NCBI RefSeq assembly: GCF_013055795.1
Contig: NZ_JABETO010000016.1
Coordinates: 84,871-148,870 of the forward strand
Direction of reading: 5' to 3'
Source of the DNA: Streptomyces sp. I05A-00742
GTDB taxonomy: Bacteria; Actinomycetota; Actinomycetes; Streptomycetales; Streptomycetaceae
DNA: 64,000 nucleotides
The notes beneath the pieces were generated by a model. It was not told the DNA's origin. It searched no databases and saw only the letters and a list, made by a program, of their open reading frames with translations. Below, one piece after another: positions 59,076 through 64,000 of this stretch. Positions within the stretch are counted from its first letter, which is position 1, and every line of letters begins with the position of its first letter. The position numbers were made by a program, and so were the translations under genes.

Positions 59076-60610
59076 CGGCGACCGGCCCAGGACGGCGAGG
59101 CGGGGCGTGAGGACCAGGAGAAGCCGCGGGCCCTGCCGGACGCGGCGAGGGGGGCCGCGGCGTCGTACGGGCCGGCGTGGTCGTGCCGGGCGGGCGCGCG
59201 GGAGAGGAGTTCGAGGTAGATGCCGCTGAAGGTGGCGATGTTCTGTTCCACGGTGAAGAGTTCGAGCGCGCGGGCCCGGGCGGCGGCACCGAGCCGCGCC
59301 GCGCGGGCCGGGTCGCCGAGCAGCGCGAGGCAGGCCTCGGCGAGGGCGTGCGGGTTGTGCGGGGGCACCACCAGCCCGGTGCCGCCCACGACTTCGCGCA
59401 CGGTCGCCGTGTCGGGCGCGACCGTGGCACGGCCGCAGAACATCGCCTCGGCGAGGGGGACGGGGAAGCCGTCGTCGGGGGCGGCGACGACGATGACGTC
59501 CGCCGCCGCGTAGTCCTCGGGGCCGCACGCGGCGACCCGGGAGACCCCGTCCGGCAGCGGCCCCCCCTCCGGCACCCCGGTGACCCTCAGCCGGGCGTCC
59601 GGCTCGGTCAGCCCGAGGACGGTGAGGGCCTCCCAGAGCCAGGGTTCGGGAGGGCCGCCCGCGAGGAGCACGACGGGCGCCCCCCCGCCGGGGCCGGGGC
59701 CCGCCTCGCCGACGGCCTCGTACAGACTCGCGTCCACGCCCGGCGGGACGGTGCGCAGCCGGGCGCGGTCGGCGCCGCAGCGCTCCTGCCAGCGCCGTAC
59801 CCGGGCGTCGCCGGGGGTGATCAGCGAGGCGCGGGCGTAGGTCTCGGCGGCCAGCAGCCGGTGGAAGGAGGACAGGAGGGTGCGGACGGGCACCGAGAGG
59901 CCCGCCGGTCCCGCGAGGTAGTGCTCGCGCAGCCGGACGCCGTACTCGGTGACCAGCAGCGGGGTGCCGAAGAAGCGCTGGGCGAGCAGCCCGGGGAGGG
60001 CGGCCGGCCCGGCGGAGGCGGCGTGGCACAGGTCCACGCCGGCGAGGCCGAGGTCGCCGTCGGGGGCGCCGTACCAGTCGAGGGAGAGGGGCCGAAGGGC
60101 CCGTTCCAGGAGCCCGGAGACGACGAGGAGGTCGGCGACGCGGGCGCCGTGTGCGCCGGGGTGCGCGCCGGGCGCACGGCACGCCGACTCCAGGGCGCGC
60201 AGGGCGAGCTCCGAGCGGAGCGCGGCGACGAGCCCGCCCTCGTCCCGGGCGAGACCGGCGAGGCCGTAGAGCCCTTCGGCGAAACGGTACGCCTGATCGC
60301 CCGGTGCCGTGATCGCCGCGGCCAGGTCCCCGAAGTGCCCGGCGAACCGCTGCCGTTCGCGCCGGCCGTACGCGCCGTGGGCGCGCCCGGCCCCGCCGGG
60401 CGCCGGTCCGCCCCACAGCGGAGCGGCCCTGATCCGGCGGACGTTGCCCGGCAGCGCGTACCAACCGCCGTCCTCCTGCCGGGCGCTGCGGCTCAACGCG
60501 TACACCTCGAACTCGTGCCGGGGCAGTCCGCGCACGAGCCGGTCGCACCACTCCCCGCCCTCACCCGCGGCATACGGGTAACCACCCTCGGTCAGCAGTC
60601 CCACGCGCAC
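59072..60610 (-). CDS. DUF3492/GT4 (PelF-like) glycosyltransferase
   Basis: A 512-residue glycosyltransferase. N-terminal DUF3492 region (MRVGLLTEGGYPYAAGEGGEWCDRLVRGLPRHEFEVYALSR) is the signature of PelF-like enzymes; the C-terminal GT-B donor domain has FPVPLAEAMFCGRATVAPDTATVREVVGGTGLVVPP with the E-x7-E pattern. The start ATG is at the N-terminal MRVGLLTEGG. First gene of the cluster that continues through membrane protein, epimerase and spherulin-like protein. Confidence 0.9.
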   Translation of the reverse strand: MRVGLLTEGGYPYAAGEGGEWCDRLVRGLPRHEFEVYALSRSARQEDGGWYALPGNVRRIRAAPLWGGPAPGGAGRAHGAYGRRERQRFAGHFGDLAAAITAPGDQAYRFAEGLYGLAGLARDEGGLVAALRSELALRALESACRAPGAHPGAHGARVADLLVVSGLLERALRPLSLDWYGAPDGDLGLAGVDLCHAASAGPAALPGLLAQRFFGTPLLVTEYGVRLREHYLAGPAGLSVPVRTLLSSFHRLLAAETYARASLITPGDARVRRWQERCGADRARLRTVPPGVDASLYEAVGEAGPGPGGGAPVVLLAGGPPEPWLWEALTVLGLTEPDARLRVTGVPEGGPLPDGVSRVAACGPEDYAAADVIVVAAPDDGFPVPLAEAMFCGRATVAPDTATVREVVGGTGLVVPPHNPHALAEACLALLGDPARAARLGAAARARALELFTVEQNIATFSGIYLELLSRAPARHDHAGPYDAAAPLAASGRARGFSWSSRPASPSWAGRR

Positions 60611-60806
60611 GAGCGCACCCCCGATCTCTCCGTCGTACGGCAGCCGGGAGCACGCTATGGGGGTGTGCGGGTGGCGCGGCGGACGGTTGTCCGTCGCGCC
60701 ACCGGAAGGGGTGAACAGGCGTGACCTTCCCCTTTGGGGTGCGTTATAGGCGCTTGCCCCGGTCCCGCCGTTTCGCGGCGGCGAAGAGCCACGCAGGAGC
60801 CATCCC

Positions 60807-62477
60807 TCAGACGCCCGTCGGAACGGCCTCCACCCGCGGCACCGCCGCCAGCAGCCCGCGCGTGTACGCGTGCTCCGGCCGCTCGTAGACGTCGTCGGCC
60901 GGGCCCTCCTCCACGATCCGCCCGTGCCGCATCACCACCAGCCGGTCGCTGACCTGCCGCACCACGGCGAGGTCGTGGGCGATGAAGACCAGCGCGATGC
61001 CCAGCTCCCGCTGCAGCTCGCCGAGCAGGGCGACCACCTGCGCCTGGGTGGTGACGTCCAGCGCCGAGACCGGCTCGTCGCAGACGATCAGCTTCGGCTC
61101 CGGCGCCAGCGCCCGGGCGATGCCCACCCGCTGCCGCTGGCCGCCGCTGAACTCGTGCGGGTAGCGGTGGTACGCGCCCGGGTCGAGCCCCACCCGTTCG
61201 AGCAGGTCCCGCACCCGGGCGACGATCGCCGCGTCGTCCAGCCGGCCCGCCGCCCGCAGCGGGTCGGCGATGGACTCGCCGATGCCGCGCCGGGGGTTGA
61301 GGGAGGAGACGGGGTCCTGGAAGACCATCTGGAGCTCGCTGCGGAAGGGCCGCAGCGCACGCTCCTTCAGGGTGCCGATGTCCCGTCCGCGGTAGCGCAG
61401 CTCCCCCGAGGTGGGCGCCAGCAGCCGGACGAGCATCCGGCCGAGCGTCGTCTTGCCGCTGCCGGACTCGCCGACGACGCCGACGGTCTCCCCCGCCCGG
61501 ACGCTCAGCGAGATGCCGTCCACGGCGGTGACGGACCGCTTGCCGCGGCCGAACTCCTGCCGCAGGTCCTTGGCCTCGATCAGCACGGAGTCGTCGGGCC
61601 GCTTCACGGAGTCGTCCGGCCGCTTCACGGGCGCCGGCGCGCGGCGCACGGCCACGCGCGGTACGGCGGCCAGCAGGTCCCGTGTGTACGGCTCGCGCGG
61701 CGCGTCCAGCACGGTGCGCACCGGCCCGTGTTCGACCGCGCGGCCGTCCTTCATCACCAGCAGCTCGTCGACGCTGCCGGACGCCACCCCCAGGTCGTGG
61801 GTGACGAGGACCAGCCCCATGCCGGTCTCCTCGCGCAGCTCCCGGAGCAGGGCGAGGATCTGCGCCTGGACGGTGACGTCGAGGGCGGTGGTGGGCTCGT
61901 CGGCGACCAGCAGCCGGGGCTCGCAGGCCACGGCCATGGCGATGAGGGCGCGCTGCCGCTGGCCGCCGCTGAACTCGTGCGGCCGGGAGCGCGCGCGGCG
62001 CGCGGCGTCCGGGATGCCCACCCGGTCGAGCACCTCGACGGCCCGGGCCCGCGCGGCCCGCCGGGACGCGTCGCGGTGGTGGACGCGGTGGACCTCGGCG
62101 ATCTGGTCGCCGATGGCCTGGTAGGGGTCGAGGGACGAGAGCGGGTCCTGGAAGACCATGGCGGCCGTGCCGCCGCGCAGCCGCCGCAGCGCGGCCTCGT
62201 CCGCCGCGTCGACGTCCTGCCCTGCGACCCGCACCGAGCCGCCGAGCCGGGCGCCCGTCCCGTGATGCAGGCCGAGCAGGGCGTAGGCGGCGGTGCTCTT
62301 GCCGCTGCCGGACTCGCCGACGATGCCGAGCGCGCCCCCGTGCGAGAGCGTGAAGGAGAGCTCCCGCACGGCGTGCACCGGCCCGTTCTCCGCCGGGAAC
62401 TCGACGGACAGGCGGTCCACGGACACCAACGGTTCGGTCGCCGCCGAAGTCGCCGCAGAGGTCGTCACAGAGGTCAT
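60807..62477 (-). CDS. Dual-ATPase oligopeptide/dipeptide ABC transporter protein
   Basis: A 556-residue protein carrying two fused ATPase domains, equivalent to DppD plus DppF. First: GESGSGKSTAAYAL, FSGGQRQRALIAMAVA, LLVADEPTTALD. Second: GESGSGKTTLGRML, FSGGQRQRVGIARALA, LIVCDEPVSALD. Both Walker motifs are intact, so both sites should hydrolyse ATP. The linker contains a duplicated seven-residue VKRPDDS. Start ATG overlaps the permease stop codon (ATGA). Drives peptide (or nickel/other small solute) uptake with the two upstream permeases. Confidence 0.93.
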   Translation of the reverse strand: MTSVTTSAATSAATEPLVSVDRLSVEFPAENGPVHAVRELSFTLSHGGALGIVGESGSGKSTAAYALLGLHHGTGARLGGSVRVAGQDVDAADEAALRRLRGGTAAMVFQDPLSSLDPYQAIGDQIAEVHRVHHRDASRRAARARAVEVLDRVGIPDAARRARSRPHEFSGGQRQRALIAMAVACEPRLLVADEPTTALDVTVQAQILALLRELREETGMGLVLVTHDLGVASGSVDELLVMKDGRAVEHGPVRTVLDAPREPYTRDLLAAVPRVAVRRAPAPVKRPDDSVKRPDDSVLIEAKDLRQEFGRGKRSVTAVDGISLSVRAGETVGVVGESGSGKTTLGRMLVRLLAPTSGELRYRGRDIGTLKERALRPFRSELQMVFQDPVSSLNPRRGIGESIADPLRAAGRLDDAAIVARVRDLLERVGLDPGAYHRYPHEFSGGQRQRVGIARALAPEPKLIVCDEPVSALDVTTQAQVVALLGELQRELGIALVFIAHDLAVVRQVSDRLVVMRHGRIVEEGPADDVYERPEHAYTRGLLAAVPRVEAVPTGV

Positions 62478-63463
62478 CGCAGGGCCACCCTCCGGTCGGC
62501 GACGGCATAGAGAAGGTCCGCCGCGACATTGGCGATCGCGACGGCGGCGCCGGTGACCATCACCACCCCGACGACGACCGGCAGGTCGATCGTCTGCGTG
62601 GCGTGCACGAGCAGCTGCCCGATGCCCGGCAGGCCGAACATCGCCTCGGTCAGCATCGCGTTGCCGAACATCGATCCGAGGTCGGCGGCCGTGATCGCGA
62701 TGAGCGGTGCCACCGCGCCGCGCATCGCGTGCCGCCCGATGATCGCCCGCTCGCCGACGCCGTAGGCGCGGAAGGTGCGGACGTGGTCCTCGGCCAGCGT
62801 CTCCAGCAGCGAACTGCGCGTCATCCGCGCGTATTTGGCGGACTCCAGGAGCGCCAGGGCGACCCAGGGCAGCAGCATGTTCCAGGCCCACTGCTCGGGA
62901 TCGTCCGTCAGCGGTACGTAGGAGGGGAACGGCAGCCACTCCAGGTAGGCGCAGAAGAGCATCAGCAGCCCGAGCCCGGTGATGAAGGCGGGCGTCGCGG
63001 TGCCGGCGAGCGTGACCCAGGTGAGGACGCGTTCGACGACTCCCCCGCGCCGCACGACGGACAGCAGCCCGGTGAGGACGCCGACGAGCACCCACAGCAC
63101 CATGCCGCCGATGGCGAGCGAGGCGGTGGCGGGCAGCCGCTGGGTGATGAGGTCGGTGACCTGCTGGTCGTTCTGGTACGACAGTCCGAAGCAGGGCGCG
63201 TCGCAGTGCAGCACGCCGGTGCCGGTGGAGTAGTCGTGCCCGGCCACGATGCCCTGGAGAAAGTGCCAGTACTGCACGTACACCGGGTCGTTCAGGCCGA
63301 GTTGCTGCCGGACCTGGCGGATCTGCTCGGGGTCGCAGCGCGGGCCGCAGGCCATCCGGGCGGGGTCGCCGGGCGCCAGGTAGAACGTCGCGTAGACGAC
63401 GACGGACAGCGCGAGGACGACGACGAGCACGCCGACGACGCGGCGCAGGACGTACGCGGTCAC
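62474..63463 (-). CDS. ABC transporter permease, DppB/OppB type
   Basis: A 329-residue permease with six transmembrane helices. N-terminal helix MTAYVLRRVVGVLVVVLALSVVVYATFYLAPGDPA is typical of the DppB family, and the EAA-type loop is ERAIIGRHAMRGAVAPLIAITAADLG. The N-terminal periplasmic segment contains several cysteines (CGPRCDPEQ; CDAPCFG). GTG start overlaps the upstream permease stop (GTGA). Confidence 0.93.
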   Translation of the reverse strand: MTAYVLRRVVGVLVVVLALSVVVYATFYLAPGDPARMACGPRCDPEQIRQVRQQLGLNDPVYVQYWHFLQGIVAGHDYSTGTGVLHCDAPCFGLSYQNDQQVTDLITQRLPATASLAIGGMVLWVLVGVLTGLLSVVRRGGVVERVLTWVTLAGTATPAFITGLGLLMLFCAYLEWLPFPSYVPLTDDPEQWAWNMLLPWVALALLESAKYARMTRSSLLETLAEDHVRTFRAYGVGERAIIGRHAMRGAVAPLIAITAADLGSMFGNAMLTEAMFGLPGIGQLLVHATQTIDLPVVVGVVMVTGAAVAIANVAADLLYAVADRRVALR

Positions 63464-64000
63464 GCGGCACCGCCCCGGGAGGCCCGCCGGCGCCGGCCGA
63501 CGCGCAGCCGGGACGCCTCGCGCGGGTCGAGCGCGACGCGCAGGGCGTCGCCCAGCACGGTGAAGGCGAAGGTGGTGATGAAGAGCATGAGCGCGGGGAG
63601 GATCACATAGAGGGGGTCGGAGCGGAACCAGGTGGTCGCCGAGGAGAGCATCTGTCCCCAGGAGGGGGTCGGCGGGGTGACGCCGACGCCGAGGAAGGAC
63701 ATGGACGCCTCCAGGATCATGTTGCCCGGCAGCAGGACCGCCGCGTAGGTGATCACCGGGGCGGCGAGCGCGGGCAGCAGTTCGCGCCGGGCGATGCGCC
63801 AGGACGAACTCCCGGTCAGCCGGGCCGCGGAGACGTGGTCGAGCTTCTTCAGGGCCAGCGCCTGGGCCCGTACGACGCGGGCCAGGGAGCCCCAGGCGAT
63901 CAGGCCGATGACGATGATCAGCAGGACGGGCCGGGGGAAGTCCGCGGGGACGACGGCCGTCAGGGCGATGGCGAACACCAGCATGGGCATCGCCACCATC
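63460..64000 (-). CDS. ABC transporter permease, DppC/OppC type (5' end outside window)
   Basis: The last 179 residues are visible; the start lies beyond the right edge. Features: five hydrophobic segments, EAA-loop SARLTGSSSWRIARRELLPALAAPVITYAAVLLPGNMILEASMSFLGVGVTPPTPSWGQ (the GVGxxPPxPSWG signature of DppC permeases), and a basic C-terminus RRRRASRGGAA. The substrate-binding protein of the system is expected further right, outside the window. Confidence 0.93.
   Translation of the reverse strand, partial: MVAMPMLVFAIALTAVVPADFPRPVLLIIVIGLIAWGSLARVVRAQALALKKLDHVSAARLTGSSSWRIARRELLPALAAPVITYAAVLLPGNMILEASMSFLGVGVTPPTPSWGQMLSSATTWFRSDPLYVILPALMLFITTFAFTVLGDALRVALDPREASRLRVGRRRRASRGGAA

Overview
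The window is chromosomal DNA of a high-GC actinomycete, almost certainly a Streptomyces or close relative. GC is very high with strong third-position bias, GTG starts and GTGA/ATGA start-stop overlaps are common, and lineage markers are present: a wblC/whiB7 regulator, mycoredoxin, UPF0182 and DUF2342 proteins, an AdnAB-type helicase-nuclease pair and MoeZ. Very long antisense open frames (up to about 1,400 codons) are a GC artefact and are not annotated.

Layout. 0-5.8 kb holds housekeeping genes: an M50 protease fragment, aroA, rsgA, an SMR pump, a TetR regulator, hisN and a CBS-pair protein. 5.8-7.9 kb is a catalase gene divergent from a Fur/CatR-type repressor, with an operator-like inverted repeat between them. 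7.9-10.6 kb has two identical initiator tRNA genes flanking a Sel1-repeat protein. 10.6-23.2 kb is a conserved actinobacterial envelope/hypothetical block: UPF0182, PPA1309-like, PDZ-Lon protease, MoaE, SDR, DUF2342, NUDIX, YgjP-type protease, ThiF-like and ABC1 kinase. 23.2-24.8 kb is the wblC antibiotic-resistance regulator with an elaborate leader. 24.8-40.9 kb continues the core with uvrD2, mycoredoxin, nudC, an M20 dipeptidase, an adnB/adnA-like pair, an alkyltransferase-like protein and a large flippase-like membrane protein.

From about 40.9 to 54.8 kb the order is broken by an accessory stretch: LysR/DoxX, MFS/XRE, a molybdate transport set (MerR-TOBE protein, modA, a fused modBC), two tandem secreted S33 peptidase-like lipoproteins and a GntR/UTRA pair. 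It is rich in tandem repeats. The core resumes with moeZ at 54.9 kb, then a cell-surface polysaccharide-type cluster (spherulation-like protein, epimerase, membrane protein, DUF3492 glycosyltransferase) and the start of a dipeptide/oligopeptide ABC transporter that runs off the right edge.

The gene order from UPF0182 through DUF2342, ThiF-like, ABC1 kinase, whiB7, uvrD2, mycoredoxin, nudC, adnAB and moeZ parallels the Mycobacterium tuberculosis Rv3193c-Rv3206c neighbourhood as I remember it.

The most notable signal is the wblC leader. A 108-codon upstream frame with an excellent ribosome binding site ends inside sequence that can pair with, and block, a rho-independent terminator placed before wblC. 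This reads as a ribosome-controlled attenuator. Second is a molybdate permease/ATPase fusion whose linker is encoded by four AT-richer palindromes.
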